A DNA stretch of 64,000 nt from JADJGC01 sp964576925 (GCA_964576925.1 CAZNWJ010000002.1:372001-436000); one strand, 5' to 3'; shown: positions 51,084-60,979, counted from the stretch's first letter. Program-made: numbers and translations. Notes: generated by a model from the sequence alone, not told the origin.

Positions 51084-52415
51084 ATGAACAGCCGACGCCT
51101 TATATCTACCGCGATCATCATCCTGCTCGTCGCCATGCTGGGCGGCTTCAACCTTTCGCTCTATCTCCTCTACCAGAAATCCGTCACGACACTCGACAAG
51201 TCGCTCGGTGAACGCCTGCTCTCCGTCGGTAGAGCAATCGCCCCGGAAGTCGAATCGGTGCTTGAAGTCGACCTGATCGCGGGAGAATTGTCGCTGCAAA
51301 ACATCGTGCGCCTTCAGGATTATCTGGCCCGGGTGCGCGAATCCGACCAGCTTTCCGGGCTTTACCTGGCCGACGCCCAGAATCGCGACCTGCTCGCGCT
51401 GGACGACTCGCTCCCCCGGCTCGAACTCATTTTGCCGCTTCATGCCGAGGCGCTGAGCCGGGCGCAACTGGGCGAGTCGAGCGTGTCGCCGCTCTATTCA
51501 GCGGACAATCGCTATTTCAAGTCGGCCTTCCACCCGGTCGGATCTGACTCGGTACTTGCCGTTCTCGTTATCGAGAGCAGCTTCGAGTTCTTCAGCGACT
51601 TCAACGACTACCGGCGGCACCTGATTGTCGTCAACATCGCGGCCGTCCTTGCGCTCGCGTTGGTCGCGATCATCATCGTGCTTCTCAATCGCCGTCTCGT
51701 GCGCACCGAACGATTACTCGTCTCGCAGGCGGCGCTCACCCAGATGGGCCAAATGACGGCGATCATCGCTCACGAAATTCGCAATCCGCTCGGCATCATC
51801 AAAGCCACCGCTGAGCGCTTGAAAACGAAGTTCTCTCCCCTCGCCGGCTCAGATCGGCAGTTGTTTGACTTCATCCCCGAAGAAGTCGACCGCCTGAACC
51901 AGATTACCACCCACTATCTTCAGTTCGCTGCCCCGGCTGACGCTCACGGCGCCGCCGAAGAAATCGGTGCGATCATCGAATCAATCAAGCCCGGACTAAC
52001 CAAGGAAGCGGAACGTCGCAACATTGAGTTTGCCTGCGAAGTCCCACCCGATTCGTCGGCGCTGTCCGTTGACAGCGTCGCGGTGCGGCAGATTCTCGTC
52101 AATCTTGTACGCAATGCCATCGATGCCACTCCGGCCAAGGGGCGCGTCTCCTTGATCGCGAGCATCGCTGGAGCGGGCAAACTGCGCCTCGAAGTCAGCG
52201 ATAGCGGCAGTGGCATCGACAAGCAAACCCGTAAACATATCTTCGACCCTTTCTTCACCACCAAGATTCAGGGAACGGGTCTCGGCCTTTTTGTTGTCAA
52301 GCGCCTGATCGATCGCTTAAATGGGACTATCGACCTGGAATCACATCCGGGTCGGGGAACTCGCGTAACCCTTATTATTCCGGAAAGCAGCCGTGGCAAA
52401 GATTCTCATAGTTGA
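51084..52415 (+). CDS. Sensor histidine kinase (NtrB-like)
   Basis: 443 residues from ATG 51084; an in-frame GTG lies at 51009. A membrane helix (ISTAIIILLVAMLGGFNLSLYLLY), a periplasmic sensor part (about 30-185), a second helix (LIVVNIAAVLALALVAIIIVLL), then the H box IIAHEIRNPLGIIKATAERL (phosphorylated H230) and the ATPase domain with LVRNAIDATP (N box), DSGSGID (G1), FFTTKIQGTGLGL (F/G2). It overlaps the response regulator by 23 bases. The signal sensed is unknown. Confidence 0.92.
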   Translation: MNSRRLISTAIIILLVAMLGGFNLSLYLLYQKSVTTLDKSLGERLLSVGRAIAPEVESVLEVDLIAGELSLQNIVRLQDYLARVRESDQLSGLYLADAQNRDLLALDDSLPRLELILPLHAEALSRAQLGESSVSPLYSADNRYFKSAFHPVGSDSVLAVLVIESSFEFFSDFNDYRRHLIVVNIAAVLALALVAIIIVLLNRRLVRTERLLVSQAALTQMGQMTAIIAHEIRNPLGIIKATAERLKTKFSPLAGSDRQLFDFIPEEVDRLNQITTHYLQFAAPADAHGAAEEIGAIIESIKPGLTKEAERRNIEFACEVPPDSSALSVDSVAVRQILVNLVRNAIDATPAKGRVSLIASIAGAGKLRLEVSDSGSGIDKQTRKHIFDPFFTTKIQGTGLGLFVVKRLIDRLNGTIDLESHPGRGTRVTLIIPESSRGKDSHS

Positions 52416-53730
52416 TGATGAACCCAAAATGGCCCTGCTCGTGGCTTCCACTCTTGAAGACGCCGGGCACTCTTTGACCGTTCACGGCAGCGGTACCGAA
52501 GCGCTGCAGGCTATCGCGAACATTGACTTCGATCTGATCATTACCGACCTGAAGATGCCGCCCCCCGACGGCCTGGAGATTCTGCGCCAGGCGAAATCCA
52601 AATCCCCCGATACCGGCGTAATTCTCATGACGGCCTATGCCACCGCCGAGTCGGCCGTGACCGCGCTGCGCAACGGCGCTTACGATTACCTGATCAAGCC
52701 TTTTTCGCTCGACGAGTTAACAATGTTGGTCGGACGATTCCTCGATTCCCGCCGCGTCAGCGTCCTCAACGAGCAGTTGGCGGCGGATTATGAATCGGTG
52801 GCCGTCGGTGAATTCGTTGGAAATTCGCCCGGGATCCAGGAGCTGTTCGGCATGATCGACAAGGTCGCCAAGCGCGACTCGACCGTCCTGCTTCTCGGCG
52901 AGTCCGGCACCGGCAAGGAACTGATCGCCACCATGATCCACAAACGCTCGGCACGGTCAAGCGGTCCGTTCATCGCGCTCAACTGCGCCGCGCTCAGCGA
53001 AACCCTGCTCGAATCGGAGCTCTTCGGTCACGAAAAAGGCGCTTTCACCGGCGCCGTGAAACGCAAGCCGGGACGGTTCGAACTCGCCCACGGCGGCACG
53101 TTGTTTCTCGACGAGATCGGCGAAATCTCGGCGGCAATGCAATCCAAACTGCTGCGCGTCCTCGAACTGGGTCAATTCGTCCGCGTCGGCGGCACCGAAA
53201 CCTTGAAATCCGATGCCCGCATTGTCGCTGCCACCAACCGCGACTTGAAAGCCGCTATCAGCGGCGGCAGTTTTCGCGAAGACCTCTATTACCGCCTCAG
53301 TGTCTTCCCGATCTCGATTCCACCGCTAAGAGCGCGGGCGGCCGACATCCCGCAGCTCGCGGAATATTTCCTGCGCCGTCTCGGCTACAAGCGCGGACCG
53401 CTCGATCCCGACTGCGTGAAACTCCTGCAGTCGTATCCCTTCCCCGGCAATGTCCGCGAACTGAAAAACATTATCGAGCGCGCCCTTATCCTCGCGGACG
53501 GCGATACCATCACACCGCCGCTTCTCGGTATCGAAGCCGATGAGGAGACGCTCGAAACCTCGGGCGGCGGACTCAACGATGCCGAACGCCGGATGATCGT
53601 CGATGTTCTCAATCAGGCGGAGGGAAACAAGACCCGCGCTGCCGAACTGCTCAAGATCACTCGCCGCCGGCTCTACTCGCGAATGAAGATCTACGAAATT
53701 CAATCCGGACCGGACGGTACATTCAAATGA
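52393..53730 (+). CDS. NtrC-family sigma-54-dependent response regulator
   Basis: 445 residues from GTG 52393. The receiver domain (1-120) has VDDE and phosphorylated D52 (LIITDLKMP). The AAA+ domain (about 138-375) has Walker A GESGTGKE, GAFTGA at 216-221 that contacts sigma-54, Walker B GGTLFLDEIG and the R-finger region. A Fis-type helix-turn-helix ends the protein (NKTRAAELLKITRRRLYSRMKI). It should activate sigma-54 promoters when its partner kinase phosphorylates it. A sigma-54-like site lies at 53844, before the next gene. Confidence 0.95.
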   Translation: MAKILIVDDEPKMALLVASTLEDAGHSLTVHGSGTEALQAIANIDFDLIITDLKMPPPDGLEILRQAKSKSPDTGVILMTAYATAESAVTALRNGAYDYLIKPFSLDELTMLVGRFLDSRRVSVLNEQLAADYESVAVGEFVGNSPGIQELFGMIDKVAKRDSTVLLLGESGTGKELIATMIHKRSARSSGPFIALNCAALSETLLESELFGHEKGAFTGAVKRKPGRFELAHGGTLFLDEIGEISAAMQSKLLRVLELGQFVRVGGTETLKSDARIVAATNRDLKAAISGGSFREDLYYRLSVFPISIPPLRARAADIPQLAEYFLRRLGYKRGPLDPDCVKLLQSYPFPGNVRELKNIIERALILADGDTITPPLLGIEADEETLETSGGGLNDAERRMIVDVLNQAEGNKTRAAELLKITRRRLYSRMKIYEIQSGPDGTFK

Positions 53731-53843
53731 ACCGCCCGGTACACCTGCGCGCTGATTACCCCGAACCAGGGTGCCAAAACCGGAGTTGTCTCTGCATCTG
53801 TATGTCCCGTAATGCGAAATCGATCGACGCGTCGCGCCGCTTC

Positions 53844-53864
53844 CGGCACGACTTTTGATATAAT
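53844..53864 (+). promoter_or_regulatory. Candidate sigma-54-like site overlapping a TATAAT box
   Basis: CGGCACGACTTTTGAT (53844-53859) matches TGGCACG-N4-TTGCW except at the first base and at -12 (A for C), with exact GG-to-G spacing. A perfect TATAAT follows at 53859-53864 but has no -35 box. Either would start transcription only a few bases before ATG 53875. Confidence 0.4.
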
Positions 53865-53874
53865 CTAAAGCGTC

Positions 53875-54945
53875 ATGAGTGCGATTATGCGAAACCACAA
53901 TTGCTCCCCGAGCCGAACAGCCCGCATCGCTCTTGGCATGCTGTTGTGTGCCGTGCTCTTCATTAACGGAACCACCCTCGGCCAAACCGTAAACCGCGAT
54001 CGCGTTCAGGAGGCCATCGAACAGACGGATCGGCTGATTGAAGAAGCGCGCGCCGGTATCGATCAAGCAAGCGATGTGCGCGCCGGCCTCCTGCTTAAAC
54101 AAGCCGAACAATTTCAGGAACGTGCCAAACGCGCGTTCGACGACGGCCGGCTGGCGCTGGCGCTGCAAATGACCGAGCGCGCCCGCGATGCCGCACGGCG
54201 TTGCATCGGCTCCATCGTCGATGCCGGCGATACGCGCAGCTTTGTCGAACAACAGCTCGATATCACCGACGAGTGGCTCGAACAAGTTCGGGCGCTTGGC
54301 GATAACTCGACCTCACCGACACTCGCCTTGCGGATGCAGGAAGCCGGCCGGCTACAGGACCGCGCTCGCGACCTCTTGAGCGAGAACAGTCTCCGCCAGT
54401 CGCTCCTCCTGACGCGCCGCGCCCAGGAGATCTGTCGCGACCTGATCGCGCGCCTGAACACCGGCGAGCGCCGCAAAGAAAATCTCCGTCTCAATCTCGA
54501 CCGCGCACAAACCCTGATCGATGACAACAAAGAATCCGTGGAGCAGTCCGGCAACGCCATGGCGCAGCAGCTCTTTAACTCGGGTGTCGAGTTCGTCGGC
54601 AAGTCGGAAGAGAGCTATCAGGCCGGTCGCTTCGAAGAATCGCTGCGCTATCTCGCAACCGGGCTGGCTCATGTCAACAAAGCGCTGCGCCTGATCAAGT
54701 CCGGGTCGGCGACTGATGAGGCACTGCGCGCCATCGAAATTGCCGACGTGCAACTGGAGCGCTTGATCCAGGCCGCCGCTGATCAGAACACTCACGCTGC
54801 CGACGCCATCCTTGACGAAGCGAGAGCCAAACTCGAGCGCGCCCGCAACTTCTACGAGTCGGGAAACCGGCAGGAAGCGCTCGTCGTGGTGCGCGTCGTC
54901 ATGGAGTTGAATCAACAAGCCGCCAAAATCCTCGGCACTTGGTAA
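53875..54945 (+). CDS. Exported helical repeat protein
   Basis: 356 residues. A signal peptide (IALGMLLCAVLFINGTTLG) is followed by a mature protein almost entirely of amphipathic helices, rich in Ala, Glu, Arg and Leu. Motifs such as AEQFQERAKRAFDDGRLALALQMTERARDAARR and AGRLQDRARDLLSENSLRQSLLLTRRAQEICR show an internal repeat of about 90 residues, found roughly three times. TPR-like stacking is likely. No enzyme motif is seen. It lies between the two-component genes and a predicted barrel and ends one base before the barrel start, so the pair is co-translated. Confidence 0.75.
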   Translation: MSAIMRNHNCSPSRTARIALGMLLCAVLFINGTTLGQTVNRDRVQEAIEQTDRLIEEARAGIDQASDVRAGLLLKQAEQFQERAKRAFDDGRLALALQMTERARDAARRCIGSIVDAGDTRSFVEQQLDITDEWLEQVRALGDNSTSPTLALRMQEAGRLQDRARDLLSENSLRQSLLLTRRAQEICRDLIARLNTGERRKENLRLNLDRAQTLIDDNKESVEQSGNAMAQQLFNSGVEFVGKSEESYQAGRFEESLRYLATGLAHVNKALRLIKSGSATDEALRAIEIADVQLERLIQAAADQNTHAADAILDEARAKLERARNFYESGNRQEALVVVRVVMELNQQAAKILGTW

Positions 54946-54946
54946 T

Positions 54947-56245
54947 ATGAACCATCCCGCGCGACGAGGGAAGATTCTCGCAACGGCATCCGCATTCTTA
55001 ATCACCGGGTGGGTCATGCTCGCCCTTTCTCCGGCTTTCGCCGAGTGGCGTTGGAGCGGCAAGGCAGGCCTGAATTACGATTTCATCTCGCACGACTACT
55101 ATCTCCGCACGATCGACACGCTCGGAATCACCCCCGATTCGCTCGCCGAACTCAAGAGCTACTCCGACCGCATCGACGAAAAAGGCGTGAGCCTGCGCCT
55201 GGAGTTGCAGAACAAAGGCCCGTTGGGAGTAAGCCTGGTCAATAGCGCGAGCCTCTCTGACGAGAAACTGCGCAACCTGGTAACGCTGCAGCTAAGTTGG
55301 GGTGCCGTTCGCTTCAGGACCGAAGCCGAAATCAAATCGTATGAGCCGGCTGACGATTTCTCGCTCTATGACTCGCGCGTCCAGAACAGCTCGCGGCTTG
55401 GCCTGCTGCTGCTGGATCGCGCCGGCTGGGAGGTCGAGGTCTCGCAGGAATTCGAGTACACAGGCTATGAGAACCGCACGGCCTCGGTCTACGGCTATCG
55501 CCAGCACGAGACGCGCTTGCAGTTGCGGCGCCATCTCGGCGACTTCTCCGACCTTGGCCTCAACCTGCGTTTCGACCACCGCGACGCCTATGATTCATCC
55601 AGCCTCGGCTTCTCGCGCTTCGTGGCCGATCTGGCGTTTGATGCCATCGGCGCCCGCCAATCGATTATGGCCAGCCTCTACGGTGAACGCAAAAGCTCAA
55701 ACCGTCCTGATCGCCGGGATGACTACCTCTACCTGGCGCCCTTCTTCGATTTCAATCTGGCGGTCGGGGAACAACTTGATTTCGCGCCGCGCCTTGATGC
55801 GCAGATCTTTAGCTACGACGCGCAGTCGCTGGCAACATTCTCCCACTACCGATTAACGACGCGGCTTGAGCTGGACTATCGCTATTCACCGCTGTCGACT
55901 TTTGCTATCGGGCTCGGCGGTGAACGGCTCAAAGCCTTCGACACCGAGTATGCCGCGCAGGATTATCGTGAGAGCATGCTCCTGCTTGGCTACGAGTCGC
56001 TCGCGTCCGAGTTCTTCACGATCAACCTCTCAAGCGAACTCGGCTATGCGAACTTTGAGCAGGGAACCGACGAATTCTACACCGACCACTGGCTGGTGCG
56101 CTTTGATCTGCTGGGGGATATCAATCTCTCGAAACGCCTGCGCTTTTCACTGATCGGCAGCAGCGATTTCGAGTATCACGAGGAAAAAGAGGACGACGTC
56201 TTCGTCTACCTGCTGAGCGGCAATCTCACTTACGAAATTGACTAA
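54947..56245 (+). CDS. Predicted outer-membrane beta-barrel protein
   Basis: 432 residues. A signal peptide (ATASAFLITGWVMLALSPAFA) precedes many alternating-hydrophobicity strands with aromatic girdles (WRWSGKAGLNYDFIS, RFRTEAEIKSYEPADDFSLYDS, FFTINLSSELGYANFEQG, LRFSLIGSSDFEYHEE), in the style of 16- to 20-strand barrels. The end (LSGNLTYEID) lacks a strict C-terminal Phe. No family is recognised. Its tight pairing with the helical exported protein suggests a shared envelope function, perhaps controlled by the preceding NtrC-type system. Confidence 0.75.
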   Translation: MNHPARRGKILATASAFLITGWVMLALSPAFAEWRWSGKAGLNYDFISHDYYLRTIDTLGITPDSLAELKSYSDRIDEKGVSLRLELQNKGPLGVSLVNSASLSDEKLRNLVTLQLSWGAVRFRTEAEIKSYEPADDFSLYDSRVQNSSRLGLLLLDRAGWEVEVSQEFEYTGYENRTASVYGYRQHETRLQLRRHLGDFSDLGLNLRFDHRDAYDSSSLGFSRFVADLAFDAIGARQSIMASLYGERKSSNRPDRRDDYLYLAPFFDFNLAVGEQLDFAPRLDAQIFSYDAQSLATFSHYRLTTRLELDYRYSPLSTFAIGLGGERLKAFDTEYAAQDYRESMLLLGYESLASEFFTINLSSELGYANFEQGTDEFYTDHWLVRFDLLGDINLSKRLRFSLIGSSDFEYHEEKEDDVFVYLLSGNLTYEID

Positions 56246-57123
56246 GTCTTCCGCTTCTCCGGCGGACTAGCGATGCTAAGAGAATCCTGCTGACGGACAA
56301 ATTTCCCGGGTATCTTCTGGAGTTGCTCCGATCTACGTTCGTGTATTTTGGCCAGAGCCTTGCGATGCCAGCGGTTGTATATAAGGGAAAGATAGTGATG
56401 AGCCTCTGCGATGCATGGGTCACCATCGAGCGCCGCATGGAAGAATCTCTCCGCGGCGGGGAGTGAATCACACCTGTAATAGATCACCCCAAGCAAGCTG
56501 TTCGCCCACGGGGTGTTCTTTGACGACTTATCGAGTTCCTGTCGAATCAATCTCATCGAACTGCCAGGGTCGACATCGTAATAGGTACTTGCGAACTGGA
56601 GAGGATCCAATTCGCTCAAAATGTATTTTGCAGCTTCTGCGAGAACCGAATCGAGTTTCATGAATTCTGGATCGACCATGAAGTCTCTCACCGAATCAAC
56701 ATCAGACGTTTTGTGAATTCCGACTCGACAGGCGTAGTTTCGTCCTGTCTCACGCAAGTTCACTTGCACCTCCGTAGTCTCCAGACCTAGTGTTCCGCGG
56801 ATTGCCGAGCGAAACTCGATGAACTGCGACGGCGTTAATCCGAAGCTGCTCTTCCCAACGCTCAAGTCAGGTGGGCTCAGTAACTCAACTTCATGCGGTC
56901 GCGACAAGGGAAGAACCGGGTGACGAGAATCCAGTTTCTGGAGAAACGTAGTCTCAATATATTTGGCGTCAATCCCCATCTTGCCTGCGGAATCTGCCAC
57001 GCTCCTCACCGCCACATAGCATGCGTTCTTGAGTACTGTGTGGCCGATCGCGATTACGACAGTCAACAGAACTGCAAACTGCAACCATTTAATGTAGCCT
57101 CCGATTTTCTGTTGATTGAACAT
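56242..57123 (-). CDS. Membrane-anchored hypothetical protein with TPR-like end
   Basis: 293 residues. One membrane helix near the N-terminus (WLQFAVLLTVVIAIGHTVL) is followed by a mixed domain. Residues about 190-260 (TPWANSLLGVIYYRCDSLPAAERFFHAAL, then CIAEAHHYLSLIYNRWHRKALAKI) form two TPR units. The tail is basic. No family is recognised. Base composition is a little more AT-rich than in the neighbours, which may hint at a later arrival. The last four bases overlap the end of the convergent barrel gene. Confidence 0.7.
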   Translation of the reverse strand: MFNQQKIGGYIKWLQFAVLLTVVIAIGHTVLKNACYVAVRSVADSAGKMGIDAKYIETTFLQKLDSRHPVLPLSRPHEVELLSPPDLSVGKSSFGLTPSQFIEFRSAIRGTLGLETTEVQVNLRETGRNYACRVGIHKTSDVDSVRDFMVDPEFMKLDSVLAEAAKYILSELDPLQFASTYYDVDPGSSMRLIRQELDKSSKNTPWANSLLGVIYYRCDSLPAAERFFHAALDGDPCIAEAHHYLSLIYNRWHRKALAKIHERRSEQLQKIPGKFVRQQDSLSIASPPEKRKT

Positions 57124-57364
57124 CTGATGCGCCCAATTTCCGATTTCACATCTGCATAATAGACTGATTCGGGTGAAATTAGCCAGGAAATCGAAAAGAA
57201 GTCAAGCGAAATGGTGGCAATCCATGTGCCCGAATTTTTGCAGTGTGTTGGGGCAACTGTAAAATGTACGAGATCATACTCGCAGACTTCACGGCAGCCG
57301 CGAGGTGCCGAGCAATGTGTTGGAATCTCCAATGCTCGAAGGCCGCCGCCTGTTTCGTTAGCGG

Positions 57365-60300
57365 CTATTCCGCCCCATGGCACTTCTTGTACTTCTTGCC
57401 CGAGCCGCACGGGCAAGGGTCGTTGCGCCCGACCTTCGGCATCTCGCGCACAATCGTGTGCCCCTTGGCCGGCATCGTCTCTTCCGGCTGCTCCGGTTGC
57501 GGCGCGGTCGCGCGCATGCCGCTGATGCTTTCGTGGACAGACTGCAGGCGCGCCTGCTGCTGTTGGCGGCGTTGTTCCGCGCCGCGATCGACCGGTTGTA
57601 GTTTGAACACCAGCGAGACGGCGGTGCGATCGATCTTCTCCATCAACGTCTCAAACATCGCGAAGGCTTCCTTCTTGTACTCCAGGAGCGGGTCGCGCTG
57701 GCCGTAAGCCCGCAGGCCGATGCCCGATTTGAGCTGATCCATCTCGTAGAGATGCTCCCGCCACTCGGTGTCGATCGTCGTCAGCAAAGCGTAGCGCTCC
57801 AGGTGCCGCATCATCTCCGGCCCGAGGAAGTTTTCCTTGTTGCGATAGTGCTGCAGCGCGGCCTCGGACAACTTCTCGGCCAAACCCACCTTGGTCAGAT
57901 CGCTCCATTCGCTCGACCGGGGATCAAACGTCAGCAAGAACGTGTTCTGCGCGCCTACCGCCACTTTCGTCATATCGATCGTCTCTTCGCCCTCGACAGT
58001 GGAACTCGACTCCGCCACGATTGTCTCGGCGGCCTGGGCGATCAATTCCTCTATTTCGGCCTTGTGATCGGTGCTGTCGATAATCGCGTTGCGCCGGTCG
58101 TAGATCGCCGTGCGCTGGTTGTTCATCACGTCGTCGTATTGCAGCGTGTGCTTGCGGATCGAAAAGTTTTGCGTTTCCACCCGACGCTGCGCGCGCTCGA
58201 TCGCCTTGGTGACCATCCGGTGCGTGATCACCTCTCCTTCCTTGATTCCCAACCGGTCCATGACGGCGGCGATGCGGTCGCTGCCGAACAAACGCATCAA
58301 ATCGTCTTCCAGCGAAAGGTAGAATTCCGATTGTCCGAAATCGCCCTGGCGTCCGGCGCGGCCGCGCAACTGCCGGTCGATGCGCCGCGATTCGTGGCGC
58401 TCCGTTCCGATGATGTGCAGCCCGTACGGTTCATCGTCGGCGGCGAGATTCAGTCCTTCGACATTCGGAATCTGGTTTATCAACTCCCGCACTTCGTCCG
58501 TGATCACCGGCCGTTTAACCGTGCGCTTTTCCAGCTTGATGTCGGTACCGCGACCCGCCATGTTGGTCGCAATCGTGACCATGCCGGCGCGCCCGGCATC
58601 GCGGACAATCTCCGCTTCCTGCTGATGAAACTTGGCATTAAGCACATTGTGCGGCACCTTCTCGCGCTTGAGCATGCGCGACAACTGCTCCGAGACTTCG
58701 ACCGATACCGTGCCCACCAGCACCGGCATCCCCTTCTCGTACAGGCGGCGAATCCGTTCAATGATGGCCGCGTACTTCTCGCGCTTGGTGCGGTAAATCT
58801 GGTCTTCGAAGTCGATACGCCGCACCGGCTGATTCGTCGGAATCACCATGACGTCGAGCTTGTAGATCTCGAAGAACTCGCCCGCTTCGGTCTCCGCCGT
58901 ACCGGTCATACCGGCCAGCTTGATATAAAGACGGAAATAGTTCTGCAGCGTGATCGTCGCCACGGTTTGCGTTTCGCCCTCGACGCGCACGCGCTCTTTG
59001 GCTTCGATCGCCTGGTGCAACCCGTCGGAGTAACGGCGGCCCGGCATCAAACGCCCCGTAAACTCGTCGACAATCAACACCTTGTCATCCTGCACGACGT
59101 ACTCGACGTCCTTTTCGTACAGCGTGTAGGCCTTGAGCAATTGATTGATCGCGTGGTTCTTGTCGGCGCGCTCGGCGTGGACTTTGTACAGCCGCTCTTT
59201 CTCTGCCGCCTTCTGTTCCGGACTGAGCGATTCGTTGGAATCAATCTCGTGGAGACCCTCGGTGATATCGGGGAGAACGAAAAGTTGCCGGTCTTCCGGT
59301 GAAAGCAGGTCGCGGCCCTTCTCGGTCAGATTGATCGTATGTTCTTTTTCGTCGATGACGAAGTAGAGCTCTTCGTCCAGCGTGTGCATCCGCTTCTCGC
59401 GCAGCAGATCCAGTTCCGCCTTCTGCGCGAGCTTCTGCGCTCCCTGTTCCTTGTAGAGCTTCAGAAGGCGCTTATTCTTCGGCGCGCCGCGCTGCACGCT
59501 GAGCATCGCCAGCCCGGCTTCTTCGAGTTTGTCTTCGTTGAAAAGCCGCTCGGCGTCACCGGCGATCTTGTTGACATACTCCGTTTGCCGCTTGACCAGC
59601 CGGTCGACCAGCGGCTGCATTTCCTGGAAACGCTGCGTCAGGCTGGAGCTCTCGACCGGTCCGGAGATAATCAGCGGCGTCCGCGCTTCGTCGATCAGGA
59701 CGCTGTCGACTTCGTCCACGATCGCGTAATAGTGCCCGCGCTGGACGCGGTATTCGGGCGCCACCGCCATGTTGTCGCGCAAGTAGTCAAACCCGAATTC
59801 GCTGTTGGTGCCGTAAGTGATATCGCAAGCATACTGCGCGCGGCGCTCGCCGAAATCCATATCGCGCTGAATACACCCGACCGTCAATCCGAGCCGGCGA
59901 AACACCTCGCCCATCCACTCCGAGTCGCGCCGCGCCAGGTAGTCGTTCACCGTCACCAGGTGAACGCCTTCGCCGACCAGCGCGTTCAGGTAAAGCGGCA
60001 TCGTCGCCACCAGCGTCTTGCCTTCGCCCGTCGCCATCTCGGCAATCTTGCCTTGATGCAGGGCAATCCCGCCAATCAACTGCACATCGTACGGCACCAT
60101 CTCCCAGCGCGTTTCGAAACCGCAGACATCCCACGAGGTCCCGCACAACCGCCGGCAGGTCTCCTTGACCATCGCAAACGCTTCCGGGAGAATCTCCACC
60201 AGGTAACCGTCGATCTCTTCTCGAAAACTCTTCTTGAACTGGTCCTTATCCCAGCCGTTCTCCTTCGCCTCTTTGCGGATTTCCGATCGTAGTTCGGCGA

Positions 60301-60460
60301 GTTCCTGCTGAAAGGCGCGCGTGCGCTCAACCAGCTTTTCGTCCGACCAGTCGCTGAGCGACGGGAAGATTTCATTGATGCGCGCCACCAGGGGACGAAT
60401 CGCCTTGATGTCGCGATCGTACTTGGTGCCGAAGATTTTTGTAATCAGTGAACTAAACAC
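57365..60460 (-). CDS. secA: Preprotein translocase ATPase SecA
   Basis: 1031 residues, the long form seen in FCB-group and related phyla. Visible in order: the N-terminal helix, MATGEGKTLVATMPLYLNALVG (Walker A), VDEVDSVLIDEARTPLIISG (Walker B), a long insertion in the first nucleotide domain (about 275-400, LLKLYKEQGAQKLAQKAELDLL), VDEFTGRLMPGRRYSDGLHQAIEAKE, IATNMAGRGTDI, LRGRAGRQGDFG, and the C-terminal zinc motif DPCPCGSGKKYKKCHG. It drives Sec export. A small lipoprotein gene lies 72 bases upstream in the same direction. Confidence 0.97.
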   Translation of the reverse strand: MFSSLITKIFGTKYDRDIKAIRPLVARINEIFPSLSDWSDEKLVERTRAFQQELAELRSEIRKEAKENGWDKDQFKKSFREEIDGYLVEILPEAFAMVKETCRRLCGTSWDVCGFETRWEMVPYDVQLIGGIALHQGKIAEMATGEGKTLVATMPLYLNALVGEGVHLVTVNDYLARRDSEWMGEVFRRLGLTVGCIQRDMDFGERRAQYACDITYGTNSEFGFDYLRDNMAVAPEYRVQRGHYYAIVDEVDSVLIDEARTPLIISGPVESSSLTQRFQEMQPLVDRLVKRQTEYVNKIAGDAERLFNEDKLEEAGLAMLSVQRGAPKNKRLLKLYKEQGAQKLAQKAELDLLREKRMHTLDEELYFVIDEKEHTINLTEKGRDLLSPEDRQLFVLPDITEGLHEIDSNESLSPEQKAAEKERLYKVHAERADKNHAINQLLKAYTLYEKDVEYVVQDDKVLIVDEFTGRLMPGRRYSDGLHQAIEAKERVRVEGETQTVATITLQNYFRLYIKLAGMTGTAETEAGEFFEIYKLDVMVIPTNQPVRRIDFEDQIYRTKREKYAAIIERIRRLYEKGMPVLVGTVSVEVSEQLSRMLKREKVPHNVLNAKFHQQEAEIVRDAGRAGMVTIATNMAGRGTDIKLEKRTVKRPVITDEVRELINQIPNVEGLNLAADDEPYGLHIIGTERHESRRIDRQLRGRAGRQGDFGQSEFYLSLEDDLMRLFGSDRIAAVMDRLGIKEGEVITHRMVTKAIERAQRRVETQNFSIRKHTLQYDDVMNNQRTAIYDRRNAIIDSTDHKAEIEELIAQAAETIVAESSSTVEGEETIDMTKVAVGAQNTFLLTFDPRSSEWSDLTKVGLAEKLSEAALQHYRNKENFLGPEMMRHLERYALLTTIDTEWREHLYEMDQLKSGIGLRAYGQRDPLLEYKKEAFAMFETLMEKIDRTAVSLVFKLQPVDRGAEQRRQQQQARLQSVHESISGMRATAPQPEQPEETMPAKGHTIVREMPKVGRNDPCPCGSGKKYKKCHGAE

Positions 60461-60532
60461 GTTGTAATACCACCATTTCCTTGGCGGTTATACCTTGCCC
60501 GGCGAGGGGAGTTTCACGCGATTTCTGTTCGA

Positions 60533-60979
60533 TTACTGACCCGAGCCTGCGCCCGCGGTCGTGTCGATCCCGCCCTGCTGCTCGCGCTGCCAGCGCGCGG
60601 CCAACGAGTCGGCTTCTTCCGGCGTTTTCGGTAATGCCTGATTCTGCAGCATCGGCCGCATCTGGGCAAACGCCCTCAGGGCCTGCGAGTTGCGCGCTTC
60701 TTCCATCAGCTTCTTGGCGTCGGCGGCGTACTTGCCCGAAGGGGCCTGCGAGAGGTATTGGCTCAAGCTCCCCACGATCTTCTCGTCATATTTCTCGGAG
60801 ATAAACTTGTTCATCGCCAATGTCCGCTCTTCACCTTTGGGAAGAGTGAATGCCTTGTTGACCTCATCCCACATCGACTTGGCATCCGTGTAAAGCTTCT
60901 GCACTTCGGGCGCTTCCGACGCGCACGAAACTGCAATCATCATGACCGCCAGCACAAACAAATAGACGAATCTCTGCAT
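60533..60979 (-). CDS. Small lipoprotein upstream of secA
   Basis: 148 residues. The lipoprotein signal is FVYLFVLAVMMIAVSC. The mature part is helical and charged (VQKLYTDAKSMWDEVNKAFTLPKGEE, KYAADAKKLMEEARNSQALRAF), with a Gly/Thr-rich end. The first 80 residues resemble the small tetratricopeptide-like lipoproteins (YfiO-like, tol-pal-type) only in general helical character. No function is recognised. It shares direction and close spacing with secA and may be co-transcribed with it. Confidence 0.75.
   Translation of the reverse strand: MQRFVYLFVLAVMMIAVSCASEAPEVQKLYTDAKSMWDEVNKAFTLPKGEERTLAMNKFISEKYDEKIVGSLSQYLSQAPSGKYAADAKKLMEEARNSQALRAFAQMRPMLQNQALPKTPEEADSLAARWQREQQGGIDTTAGAGSGQ

Noticed and set aside
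57752..60292. Long plus-strand open frames (516 and 317 codons) opposite secA
   Set aside because: The minus strand encodes SecA with all motifs across this span; the antisense frames are the result of high G+C codon bias and have no recognisable protein content.
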